Shown: positions 7,260 to 13,974 of the stretch, one piece after another | How the letters are laid out: each line of letters starts with the position of its first letter | Numbering within the stretch: position 1 is the stretch's first letter | Source: CAYWLQ01 sp964458775 | GTDB lineage: Bacteria > Myxococcota_A > Polyangia > JAAYKL01 | Direction: 5' to 3' | NCBI GenBank assembly: GCA_964458775.1 | Contig: CAYWLQ010000143.1 | Location: 1 to 14,753 of the forward strand | Length of the DNA stretch: 14,753 nucleotides | Notes under the pieces: generated by a model | Told to the model about the DNA's origin: nothing | Database searches by the model: none | The model's input: the letters and a program-made list of their open reading frames with translations, nothing else | Position numbers and translations under genes: made by a program

Positions 7260-7385
7260 GTGAATTTTACTTTTTTCAAACATCCGAAGAGGTCATTTAT
7301 TATTGCGTTGGTTTCAATAGTCTTTCTCGGATATATCGATCACATTACCGGATGGGAATTAGGTTTTTTTGTTTTTTACCGATAA
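7260..7385 (+). pseudogene. N-terminal remnant of a membrane sensor (histidine kinase/GGDEF type)
   Basis: A GTG at 7260, with AAGGAG at 7244-7249 ten bases upstream, opens a 41-codon frame ending at TAA 7383-7385. The product has a basic start (FFKHPKRSF), a hydrophobic helix, then GYIDHITGWELGFFVFYR. The last part matches the well-known N-terminal membrane module of many bacterial diguanylate cyclases and histidine kinases, which reads roughly GYxDyxTGxExxFSxFYLxPI. Here the frame stops exactly where LxPI and the next helices should come, and none of the three following frames continues the family. I read it as a decayed sensor gene whose 3' part has been lost. A genuine 41-residue membrane peptide is the alternative, since the ribosome binding site looks intact. 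Confidence 0.5.
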
Positions 7386-7475
7386 GGATGCCAGGAAAGA
7401 TACTACTACTTGATTTCAATTATCGTACAGGGATGTATGTAATATATAATTCCAAAGAAGTTTGAAAGCTTGCAA

Positions 7476-8237
7476 CTATTCGGCTTCCTTGCCGAATCGG
7501 CGATGAGGCTCTTCATCTTTATAGTCCAGACAAAGGGCGTATAATACTAGATTAATACCAATTCGAAAGGCTGTTTCTCTTTGTTTGTCTCCTCCCGGAT
7601 CTACATGGTATTCCCAGTTACCCAAATTGTCTCTGGCCCAAGCTCCTCCAAGATCGTGATGGGTTCTGATAACAGCCAACCTATCTCCCAGAGTATATCC
7701 GGTAAAATTCGGCGGACCTAAAATCCTCCCGACCGGTCTTTCAATTTGATAAAATGTTCTGAACAACACATGAGAAGAGTTAACCGATTTAGGTTCAATT
7801 TTGGGTAGGATTTGCGACATCAATTCGTCCATTGATGTTTCAAAGCCTTCATAGTCTCCGTCTATGGTATCTGCCGGATCTACGATAAGTGTTCCGCCCA
7901 GCTTAAGAAACCGCCGTAAGGCCAGTATTTGCGGTTCAAGCCATGTATAAAAAGATCGATCGCCGCTCATATACAAAATTGGGCTCTTGGATAGAGCTTT
8001 GGTTTGCGCTTTTACTTCGGAAGGTTCCAGGGCAGCGTCTATAGAACATCGTTTGTGAATTTCCCATGCCAGACGCCTTAATGCCGTAGGTCTGGGACGC
8101 CAGTTTCCCCCTCCGTAAATCAACTGAGATAATTCAATTTGCGAAGCCGGACCGACGGAAAAAGCTTTGAGCGGAAAAATCGTTCCGGCCAAAGACAGAG
8201 TTGCTGATGTAAGAAACGAACGTCTGTTTATTTGCAT
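7476..8237 (-). CDS. DUF4159 domain protein with Tat signal
   Basis: The product (253 residues from the ATG at 8237; a GTG one codon upstream at 8240 is also possible) begins with NRRSFLTSATLSLAGTIF, a twin-arginine signal with the RRxFL core, so it is probably exported folded. The mature part matches DUF4159: LIYGGGNWRPRPTALRRLAW, then a second strand with YMSGDRSFYTW, RFLKLGGTLIVDPAD (the gatase-like core of this family), FRTFYQI and a C-terminal AFRIGINLVLYALCLDYKDE. The family is uncharacterised biochemically; its fold resembles type 1 glutamine amidotransferase-like domains, and members often sit near aerotolerance (Bat) genes, none of which is here. No clear ribosome binding site precedes the start. 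The gene is divergent from the beta-barrel gene, and the 90-base gap must hold both promoters. The domain call is firm; the function is unknown. Confidence 0.88.
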   Translation of the reverse strand: MQINRRSFLTSATLSLAGTIFPLKAFSVGPASQIELSQLIYGGGNWRPRPTALRRLAWEIHKRCSIDAALEPSEVKAQTKALSKSPILYMSGDRSFYTWLEPQILALRRFLKLGGTLIVDPADTIDGDYEGFETSMDELMSQILPKIEPKSVNSSHVLFRTFYQIERPVGRILGPPNFTGYTLGDRLAVIRTHHDLGGAWARDNLGNWEYHVDPGGDKQRETAFRIGINLVLYALCLDYKDEEPHRRFGKEAE

Positions 8238-8331
8238 CACATTAGAACTTTATATGATTTTTTCTAAAAGAAGCAGTTTTTTCGAAACACTTTTTTGTCA
8301 GAATAGTGAATAATGGAAAACAGCAGTGGAG

Positions 8332-9123
8332 ATGAAATTGAAAATGAAAGCAAAAATAAGATACCAAACCGTTGTCGAACCTGTTCCGACCTTGTTCGTC
8401 GTCCTTATTGTCGTCGGATTTGTAACGCTGAGCGGTCTTGCACAAGCAGAAGAAGTTGAAGCTTCCGATACTGCCGAAGATTCAGGAGATGTTGCTGCAG
8501 ATGACAAGAGCGAACCGTCAAGTTCAGATGCAGCAGCCAAAAAACCTTCTGAGAAAAATGAAGCTAAGTGGAAAGGGCGTCTAAGAGACCACGCAAAGCA
8601 GGGTTTTGTAAATATTTTGGGCGGAACCGGATATTTTTTAGCTGCTCCTTATGACAAGGATGATCCAGAGAAACGTTGTGCCGACGATCCTGAAAACCCG
8701 GGACAAGGAGAGCCGATATGTTCCGGTCGAGTGGGATGGCATATGGATTTTCTGGCAGGATATGGACTAAAACCGGGACTTGAACTATTTGCAATGTTTA
8801 GGTTAGGAATAGAAAGACAGGACGCCCACGGTCTTATCAATCAACCTAAAACTCGCCAAATAGGTTTGGGTATTAAAGTATATACCCCCAAAGACGGTTT
8901 CTTTAAACTCGGTTTCGGTGTTGCTCCTCTGGTTGATTTTTCCAACCGAGGAGGCAGTGTCGGAATTCGCAATGATTTGGTTATTCACGTCCCGATCCAA
9001 GCGCTGTTTGACATTTTTCCATGGTTCGGAGCTTATGCACAAATCGCACCCAATTTATCGTTCATATCCGAATTTAGGATAGAATTTACCGGCGGTATCG
9101 GTGTTCAAGGAAGATTTCCCTGA
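8332..9123 (+). CDS. Predicted outer-membrane beta-barrel protein
   Basis: A basic N-terminus and a hydrophobic helix ending GLAQA predict a signal peptide cleaved before EEVEA. About 40 acidic, Ser/Ala-rich residues follow as a disordered linker, and then a domain of roughly 180 residues with alternating hydrophobic residues and many Gly and aromatic residues, as in small outer-membrane barrels (FLAGYGLKPGLELFAMFRLG, QIGLGIKVYTPKDGFFKLGF). It ends in short strands and GRFP. A CADDPENPGQGEPIC segment has a pair of Cys that could form a disulfide. The function is unknown. Three starts are possible: GTG 8326, ATG 8332 and ATG 8344. GGAA precedes the first by 7 bases, and GGAG precedes the last by 12, so the start is uncertain. 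The stop is 6 bases before ruvX, so the genes are probably cotranscribed. Confidence 0.8.
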   Translation: MKLKMKAKIRYQTVVEPVPTLFVVLIVVGFVTLSGLAQAEEVEASDTAEDSGDVAADDKSEPSSSDAAAKKPSEKNEAKWKGRLRDHAKQGFVNILGGTGYFLAAPYDKDDPEKRCADDPENPGQGEPICSGRVGWHMDFLAGYGLKPGLELFAMFRLGIERQDAHGLINQPKTRQIGLGIKVYTPKDGFFKLGFGVAPLVDFSNRGGSVGIRNDLVIHVPIQALFDIFPWFGAYAQIAPNLSFISEFRIEFTGGIGVQGRFP

Positions 9124-9129
9124 TATCAA

Positions 9130-9549
9130 ATGCGTTTTTTAGGTTTGGATATAGGAACTGTAAGAATTGGATTGGCTCTATCTGACGAAACGGGTTTGAT
9201 CGCATCGCCGTTAGGAACAGTATCGGCTGCACAACCTTTTGAAAATATCGCAACTGAGCTGGCTGATATTTGCAGTGAAAATAATGTAACTGTATTAGTG
9301 GTGGGATTGCCGTTGTCGATGTCAGGACAAAGCAGAGGAGCTACTGCTCGATTATGCAAAGCGATGGGAAAAAGGCTGGGAGAAACTTTAAATTTGAAAA
9401 CTGTTTTTGTAGATGAACGATTTACCACAGCACAAGCTGACAGGGTTCTGATTTCCGGAAATGTAAACAGAAAGAAGAGAAAACAAACGGTGGATAAGGT
9501 AGCTGCTGCTATCATGCTTCAGAATTTCTTGGATGAGAGATGCCTGTGA
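9130..9549 (+). CDS. ruvX: Putative Holliday junction resolvase / pre-16S rRNA nuclease YqgF
   Basis: At 139 residues the length is standard for the family. The RNase H-like fold is evident: FLGLDIGTVRIGLALSDE with the first catalytic Asp (Asp7), VVGLPLSMSGQSRG (57-70), VDERFTT with Glu96, and VDKVAAAIMLQNFLD with Asp122. These three acidic residues match the metal-binding set of YqgF/RuvX. Members are described as Holliday junction resolvase-like and, in Escherichia coli, as the nuclease that matures the 5' end of 16S rRNA. The gene starts 6 bases after the barrel gene and lacks a well-spaced ribosome binding site (AAGGAAGA is about 14 bases upstream), so it may rely on coupled translation. 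mltG follows 31 bases later; ruvX-mltG proximity is also seen in other bacteria. Confidence 0.95.
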   Translation: MRFLGLDIGTVRIGLALSDETGLIASPLGTVSAAQPFENIATELADICSENNVTVLVVGLPLSMSGQSRGATARLCKAMGKRLGETLNLKTVFVDERFTTAQADRVLISGNVNRKKRKQTVDKVAAAIMLQNFLDERCL

Positions 9550-9580
9550 CTGCTCGAAGAACTTCTACAAGGTGCAAATA

Positions 9581-10645
9581 ATGAAACGCAGTCGTTCTAT
9601 CGGTGTAGTGGCTGTTTTTGTTTTTATTATTATAGCTATTGTTCTAGCTGCTGCGCTGGATATCTTGGTCTTCTTTCCAAACCGACCTGCTCTTGGAACA
9701 GGTGCGGTATATGAACTTGAAATTCCCAAAGGTTCAGGACCGCAAAAACTGGCTGAGCGGATTTGTGATGCCGGTTTGTCAAGTTCACCTAAAAGGTTGG
9801 CGCTGTGGCTTAGAATATCAGGGAAGGCTTCTTTGGTAAAAGCCGGTATTTTTGAGTTAGAAGATAATTTATCACCTATAGAAATAATAGAAAAACTTTC
9901 TTTCGGCAGACCGGTGGAATCCGGAGTAAAAGTTCTAATTCCCGAAGGCTTTACTTTAAGCAAAATCGCCAAAGTATTAGAGGATGCTTCGGTGGTTTCA
10001 GCAGAGGAATTTTTAGCAGCGGCAACTGATCCGGAGCTTGTAAAAAAACACGGGTTTTCGTCTGATACTTTTGAGGGACTTCTTTTCCCTGATACTTATC
10101 GTTTTGTCACCGGCATAACTGCAAATAGAGTAATTAGGACAATGACATCCAATTTTAGACGTCGAATAAGAAGCGCAAAAATTCCCGAAGACGAAGAATT
10201 GTTAAAAACGGTTACTCTTGCATCCATAGTTCAAGCAGAAGCCAGATTAGAGAGGGAAATGTCGATTATCGCAGGAGTCTATAAAAATCGACTTCAGAAC
10301 TCTGCACATCCTTCTCGTTTACTTCAAGCAGACCCGACTGTGAGCTACGGTTGCGAACCCCACGTTCGTCCTAAACCTGCTTCGTGCGATACCTTTAAGG
10401 GCATTTTGGGCCGCAAGCAACTTGATGACTCGTCAAATCCTTACAATACCTACAAACATCCGGGACTGCCTCCCGGACCTATCGGAGCTCCGGGACTAAA
10501 GGCTTTGCTCACAGCACATAACCCCAAAGAGGTGCCGTATTTATATTTTGTTGTAAATTCGGAAAAAGACGGCTCTCATGTCTTCTCCTCTACCTATGAA
10601 GAGCATCTTAAAGCTGTTAAGAAATACCGAGGCGGCAATAACTAG
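9581..10645 (+). CDS. mltG: Endolytic murein transglycosylase MltG (YceG-like)
   Basis: The product is 354 residues from the ATG at 9581, chosen over an upstream ATG (9533) that lies inside ruvX because AAGGTG sits 6 bases before it and a normal inner-membrane anchor (about residues 7-31) follows at once. A LysM-like region is followed by the YceG catalytic domain: LLFPDTYRF, the catalytic Glu220 in LASIVQAEA (equivalent to Glu218 in E. coli), LQADPTVSYG, NPYNTYKHPGLPPGPIGAPG and the terminal YFVVNSEKDGSHVFSSTYEE. MltG cuts nascent glycan strands in the periplasm and is thought to set the end of peptidoglycan polymerisation. It is the last gene of the barrel-ruvX-mltG run, and a REP-like hairpin pair follows its stop. 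Everything expected of a working enzyme is present. Confidence 0.96.
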   Translation: MKRSRSIGVVAVFVFIIIAIVLAAALDILVFFPNRPALGTGAVYELEIPKGSGPQKLAERICDAGLSSSPKRLALWLRISGKASLVKAGIFELEDNLSPIEIIEKLSFGRPVESGVKVLIPEGFTLSKIAKVLEDASVVSAEEFLAAATDPELVKKHGFSSDTFEGLLFPDTYRFVTGITANRVIRTMTSNFRRRIRSAKIPEDEELLKTVTLASIVQAEARLEREMSIIAGVYKNRLQNSAHPSRLLQADPTVSYGCEPHVRPKPASCDTFKGILGRKQLDDSSNPYNTYKHPGLPPGPIGAPGLKALLTAHNPKEVPYLYFVVNSEKDGSHVFSSTYEEHLKAVKKYRGGNN

Positions 10646-10680
10646 TTTTCATATCAAAATGCAGCAAATTAGGCAAATTG

Positions 10681-10760
10681 ATGTAGGGCATGGGTTTATC
10701 CCATGCCGCAACCGTGCGCCGGCATTGAGTTTTCCGAGGGGATAAACCCCTCGGCTACAT
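10681..10760. repeat. REP doublet (BIME-like): two opposed GTAG-headed hairpins
   Basis: Hairpin 1 has GTAG (10683-10686), stem GGCATGGG (10687-10694), loop TTTAT, and CCCATGCC (10700-10707). Hairpin 2 has CCGAGGGG (10734-10741), loop ATAAA, CCCCTCGG (10747-10754), and then CTAC. On the opposite strand hairpin 2 therefore reads GTAG, an 8-base stem and loop TTTAT, with the same GGG-TTTAT-CCC core as hairpin 1. The ends ATGTAG and CTACAT are also complementary, so the whole unit can fold as a three-way structure. A GTAG head and inverted pairing are hallmarks of REP/BIME elements moved by RAYT (TnpA-REP) transposases. No such transposase is in the window. It lies between convergent mltG and cdd and may also stop transcription. 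Confidence 0.85.
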
Positions 10761-10819
10761 TCTGATTTGTTCTGAACAAGACTTCTGAGAGGGGAACTAA
10801 CCAGAAAAAATGCAGGATT

Positions 10820-11206
10820 TCATTTTGTAAGTTCTGATTTATCAAACGGAGACGGAAAAAGCTCACCCAAAGAAGAGACTTTTTCTGCTTGTTCACCGAG
10901 CATAATAATCGGCATAGTGGAATTGAATTCTGCAAGTGCCTGCCTGCACATGCCGCAAGGAGGAATCGGATTCTCCGCTGCAATAACTATAGCTTCGATT
11001 TTTCTATATCCTGCCGCAACAGCGGCTGCCAATGCTGCGCGCTCAGCACAAAGCCCTACAGGATAGGATGAATTTTCTACATTACATCCCGAAAAAACAA
11101 GTCCGTCGGCAAGCACAGCAGCTCCCACTGTAAAATTAGAATAAGGAGCATAGGCATTTTGTCTTGCCGAACGAGCTGCTTTTTTTAAATTATCCCAATC
11201 GATCAC
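10820..11206 (-). CDS. cdd: Cytidine deaminase
   Basis: The 128-residue length fits the tetrameric, one-zinc class. CAER (53-56) supplies a zinc Cys and the proton-shuttling Glu55, and PCGMC (83-87) supplies Cys84 and Cys87. The substrate loop YAPYSNFTVGAA (19-30) and FSGCNVEN (38-45) are also intact. It converts cytidine and deoxycytidine to uridine and deoxyuridine in pyrimidine salvage. It starts at a GTG whose bases overlap the TGA of the upstream phosphorylase gene by 4 bases (GTGA), with GGAGG 7 bases before, so the two genes are clearly translated together. Its stop faces mltG across the REP doublet. Confidence 0.96.
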   Translation of the reverse strand: MIDWDNLKKAARSARQNAYAPYSNFTVGAAVLADGLVFSGCNVENSSYPVGLCAERAALAAAVAAGYRKIEAIVIAAENPIPPCGMCRQALAEFNSTMPIIMLGEQAEKVSSLGELFPSPFDKSELTK

Positions 11207-12027
11207 GGTAAATCCTCCAAAAAAGAAATCAAAAGACGGGCCAAATCAGCGGAGGCAGCGGCACCTGCATCTTGGACTTCTTCGTGGTTTAAGGCTGTCT
11301 GAGACAGACCGGCCGCAAGGTTAGTAATACAGGATATTCCTGCAGTCGCGACTCTAAGATGTCTAGCTGCAATAACTTCTTGAACAGTAGACATTCCTAC
11401 CGCACTCGCACCCAGCGTTTTAAGCATTTTTACTTCAGCCGGCGTCTCATACGTAGGTCCGAGCAATCCTGCGTAAACTCCGCTATACAAATCAATTCCC
11501 AACTTTGCTGCCGAAACCCTAATTTGTGCTCTGAGATTAGAATTATAAGCGTTGCTCATATCAGGAAATCGAGGCCCCCGAGAATTGTCATTATGTCCCA
11601 ATAATGGAGAAGTACCGGTAAGGTTTATGTGATCATCGATCAACATAAGACTTCCGGGACGCAAAGACGAATTGAGACTTCCGGCCGCGTTAGTAAGTAT
11701 TATCGTTGATGCGCCTCTTACCGTTGCCGCTCTAAGAAGTCGAACTACTTCTTTGGGACTGTAACCCTCATACAGATGAACTCGACCTTGTTGTACAAGA
11801 ACAGTTTTGTGCCCAAGTTTTCCCTGATGCAGCATACCGGCATGACCTTGAACCGTAGATATCGGAAGGTCTTTAAAATCAGAAAGAGGAAAAGATATTC
11901 TTTCCTTTAAGGTGTCCGCAACAGGTCCAAGTCCTGAACCGAGCACTAAAAACACATCCGGAGTTTCCGGGAATCGTTCCGCTAAACGCGATGCTAAAGA
12001 ATCAACTGTTTTCCATTCATTTTTCAT
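11203..12027 (-). CDS. punA: Purine nucleoside phosphorylase, trimeric (inosine/guanosine) class
   Basis: The 274 residues show every hallmark of the PNP/MTAP family: VLGSGLGP (28-35, phosphate loop), QGHAGM (60-65, with the conserved His), GRVHLYEGY, ILTNAAGSL, DDHINLTG, GPTYETPAE (purine and phosphate contacts), VGMSTVQEVIAARH and CITNLAAG, whose Asn normally binds the base. The presence of Asn together with the TYETPAE Glu suggests preference for 6-oxopurine nucleosides, not adenosine. It splits nucleosides with phosphate to base and ribose-1-phosphate. It is followed by cdd with a 4-base overlap, giving a nucleoside-salvage pair. No strong ribosome binding site precedes the ATG. The 72-base gap to the upstream lipoprotein gene has no obvious terminator, so read-through from it is possible. 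Confidence 0.95.
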   Translation of the reverse strand: MKNEWKTVDSLASRLAERFPETPDVFLVLGSGLGPVADTLKERISFPLSDFKDLPISTVQGHAGMLHQGKLGHKTVLVQQGRVHLYEGYSPKEVVRLLRAATVRGASTIILTNAAGSLNSSLRPGSLMLIDDHINLTGTSPLLGHNDNSRGPRFPDMSNAYNSNLRAQIRVSAAKLGIDLYSGVYAGLLGPTYETPAEVKMLKTLGASAVGMSTVQEVIAARHLRVATAGISCITNLAAGLSQTALNHEEVQDAGAAASADLARLLISFLEDLP

Positions 12028-12099
12028 AAAATCAGTTTCACATTTTTTTGTTCAGGATGCAAATGTTGACTGATATAAAAGTTGGTTTGAATATTGTAA

Positions 12100-13782
12100 T
12101 CAATTGCCGGACGGCATGTAACCCTGTCGTAGGTTATTTCCTCTTCCTGTCGGCCAGAGTACACAGTTGGTCGAAGAGCCCGGTAGATCCCATATCTGAA
12201 CGCCTCCCAAATTTCCGCCAAGAGAGTCTTTTAGGGATAACACCAGTTCTAAACTGCCGTTGCCGTCAAGATCCGCAACCGAAGGAGCTGCCATTGATCC
12301 GCGACCGAAAATTTCTATTTTGTGCAGCTCATTGCCTCCGGAATCTAGAATTATCAAGTGAGCCGGCGTTTCGGGCTCTCTCGGTTCTCCGGAAACAAAA
12401 GTAGTAAACAATACTTCCGGTGAACCGTCCCCGTTGAGATCTACAATCAATGCTTCGCTTGCTCCGACATAGGGATTTGCCTGTCCGAAACCGTATGTCC
12501 ACAAAAGCTCGCCACCTGTGCGATAAGCGTACAACAGACCGTCATATGCCGGCACCAAGATTTCAAGTCCCGGTTGCCCGTCGAGATTGCCCACTGACGG
12601 TGCGGGATAGGCGGGCACAATGTTATTTCCTACATCTTCGTATTTTAAAGGCGGACCGCTGTCCTTTGGAGTTTCCCATCCTGCCGGACGTGTCATATCC
12701 GGATTTAACACCCAAACACTAATTCCTTGATTTGCAGTTGACTCGCTGTGTTCGTGGTCGCCGGCCAATACAATATTTTGTTTACCGTTACCGTCAATAT
12801 CAGCAATGACCGGAGGGGAATACGTAAACTCCGAACGATCACCGTTGCCCCATCCCTGCATGGCAAGAGCAAGATCGTGATAGGCTTCGACTCCCGTAAC
12901 CCAACTGTCAGCAAAGCCCTCTGCGGTTTCAAAATTGGTACCGTCTCCTGTCCAGAGTCCGAAGCCGATAGCATCATAAGTCGAAATAACATCAAGTATT
13001 CCGTCTCCGTCTACATCTCCTGCACCGATGTTTTGGTTAAAGCCTCCGTAGTCAATGCAATCGCCGCTGGGTGCCTTGCATTCGCCGACTTGCGGCCATC
13101 CTTTAGCTGTAGTTCCGTTAAGTTTAAAGACATTGGTCGCCGGTCCGGAACCCTGCTTTGTAATTAAAATTTCGTGTTGACCGTCACCGTCAACATCAGC
13201 CGCAGCAATGCTTCGCACTTCAGAGTCTCCGTAAACTTGCGGCCATCCTGGTAATAGTGCTCCTGTATTATCGTATACTGCAACATTGTTACCGTTACTG
13301 TCCGGATGCGCGCTAACTGCGATTTCGATATTACCGTCACCGCTTAAATCACCTACGGCTGCAGACGGCCACATTCTCATGCTGCCGTGTTCAGGTGATT
13401 CTTCTGCACTGTAAGCAAACGCGGTCTTCCACAACAGTGAACCGCTACCGGAGTACGCATAAAGAACCGAATGCCTCGGAGCTATAATATCCAGTTCTCC
13501 GTCTCCGTTTATATCGACCAAAGACGGTGATGCCAGCCAGTTTTCGTCCCAGCTTCCGGGTAACGTCATTCTCAATTTTGGAGCAGCGACCTCTCCTGAA
13601 GAACCTGTTTCAGCTTCTGAACATGAGGGAGGAGGAGGTACGATAGGCTCGCCTTTTTTCGGTTCATCGTATCCGGGACCGGAAAAGTCAGAGTCGTTTC
13701 TACATGCAGAAATTAAAACAACAACAATGCACATTGATTTTTTTAAAATCTCGGCAAAACCCGCAATTGATTTTCTTTTCAT
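12100..13782 (-). CDS. Lipoprotein with FG-GAP/VCBS-like repeats (integrin-type propeller)
   Basis: This 560-residue protein starts with a basic segment, a hydrophobic helix and the lipobox ISAC, giving Cys27 as the anchor. A Pro-rich linker (about 36-53) leads into eight or so repeats built on a calcium-loop core: DINGDGELDII (90-100), DLSGDGNIEIA (145-155), DVDGDGQHEIL, DVDGDGILDVI, DIDGNGKQNIV, NLDGQPGLEIL, DLNGDGSPEVL and DLDGNGSLELV. Between them lie strands of the LYAYxxxGxLLW kind. This is the FG-GAP/VCBS architecture of integrin-like propellers, with Asp-rich loops expected to bind calcium. It probably sits on the outer or periplasmic face of a membrane; the ligand is unknown. There is no clear ribosome binding site at the ATG 13782, and an internal ATG (codon 17) would still leave a shortened signal. 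It is more GC-rich than the left part of the window and similar to its salvage-gene neighbours. Confidence 0.9.
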   Translation of the reverse strand: MKRKSIAGFAEILKKSMCIVVVLISACRNDSDFSGPGYDEPKKGEPIVPPPPSCSEAETGSSGEVAAPKLRMTLPGSWDENWLASPSLVDINGDGELDIIAPRHSVLYAYSGSGSLLWKTAFAYSAEESPEHGSMRMWPSAAVGDLSGDGNIEIAVSAHPDSNGNNVAVYDNTGALLPGWPQVYGDSEVRSIAAADVDGDGQHEILITKQGSGPATNVFKLNGTTAKGWPQVGECKAPSGDCIDYGGFNQNIGAGDVDGDGILDVISTYDAIGFGLWTGDGTNFETAEGFADSWVTGVEAYHDLALAMQGWGNGDRSEFTYSPPVIADIDGNGKQNIVLAGDHEHSESTANQGISVWVLNPDMTRPAGWETPKDSGPPLKYEDVGNNIVPAYPAPSVGNLDGQPGLEILVPAYDGLLYAYRTGGELLWTYGFGQANPYVGASEALIVDLNGDGSPEVLFTTFVSGEPREPETPAHLIILDSGGNELHKIEIFGRGSMAAPSVADLDGNGSLELVLSLKDSLGGNLGGVQIWDLPGSSTNCVLWPTGRGNNLRQGYMPSGN

Positions 13783-13862
13783 TCAAAAATTACATATCGA
13801 AAAGAGACCTCGGTCAATTATTTTTTTAATATGTCATAGCTTTTCAGTTGATCATGACTGAT

Positions 13863-13871
13863 TGCTATAAG
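13863..13871 (+). promoter_or_regulatory. Possible extended -10 promoter element
   Basis: TGCTATAAG has the TGn extension and 5 of 6 matches to TATAAT. The hexamer 17 bases upstream (TTCAGT, 13843-13848) matches the -35 consensus at only 3 of 6 positions. No gene follows on this strand; the next plus-strand feature is an intrinsic terminator about 80 bases on. This assignment is weak on its own. Confidence 0.25.
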
Positions 13872-13875
13872 ATTT

Positions 13876-13971
13876 ATAGGCAATATCAAATTCCTATTTC
13901 TTGGTTGTCCGGAGCACCTAGTCAGCTTCTTTCAAAACCCCGCATCTGACATGTAAACTACATGTTTTTTT
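13876..13971 (+). ncRNA. Candidate small RNA of about 95 nt
   Basis: Between a possible extended -10 element and a plus-strand intrinsic terminator lies a short non-coding stretch with no start codon in a good context. It can form ATAGG (13876-13880) with CCTAT (13893-13897), then GTCAG (13921-13925) with CTGAC (13946-13950), and finally the terminator hairpin. The first stem would sit at the 5' end of the transcript. No known RNA family was recognised. The terminator has no other plus-strand gene to serve, since both neighbouring genes are on the minus strand; that is the main reason for the call. Confidence 0.28.
13949..13971 (+). terminator. Plus-strand intrinsic terminator
   Basis: ACATGTA (13949-13955), loop AAC, TACATGT (13959-13965), followed by a run of T to 13971. 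The perfect 7-bp stem with its T-run reads as a rho-independent terminator on the plus strand. On the minus strand it lies just beyond the crotonase stop codon, but there the A-run precedes the stem and no T-run follows, so it is not a standard terminator for that gene. Confidence 0.55.
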
Positions 13972-13974
13972 GAG

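Larger units (their letters stand above)
6955..7475. other. 520-base region with small ORFs and a gene remnant
   Basis: Just after the lipoprotein stop there is a purine-rich stretch (6955-6995) with GAGTAA-like motifs repeated loosely three times, of unknown meaning. Two small plus-strand frames follow and are listed separately (7045-7245 and 7260-7385). The last 90 bases, up to the stop of the minus-strand DUF4159 gene, hold nothing I can name, and no T-run hairpin was found for either strand. Confidence 0.45.

Noticed and set aside
9533..9580. Upstream ATG giving MltG a 16-residue N-terminal extension
   Set aside because: It lies inside ruvX, has no ribosome binding site, and the extension precedes a normal membrane anchor; AAGGTG supports 9581.
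10766..10778. Palindrome TTGTTC-T-GAACAA as a possible regulator site
   Set aside because: It lies downstream of both convergent genes, not in a promoter region, and the half-site order and spacing do not match a LexA box I know.
10696..10983. 95-codon minus-strand frame across the REP doublet
   Set aside because: It overlaps the 3' end of the well-supported cdd gene in another frame and is translated from the palindromic repeat.
13949..13971. The hairpin as terminator of the crotonase gene
   Set aside because: On the minus strand the A-run comes before the stem and no T-run follows, so the signal has the wrong orientation for that gene.
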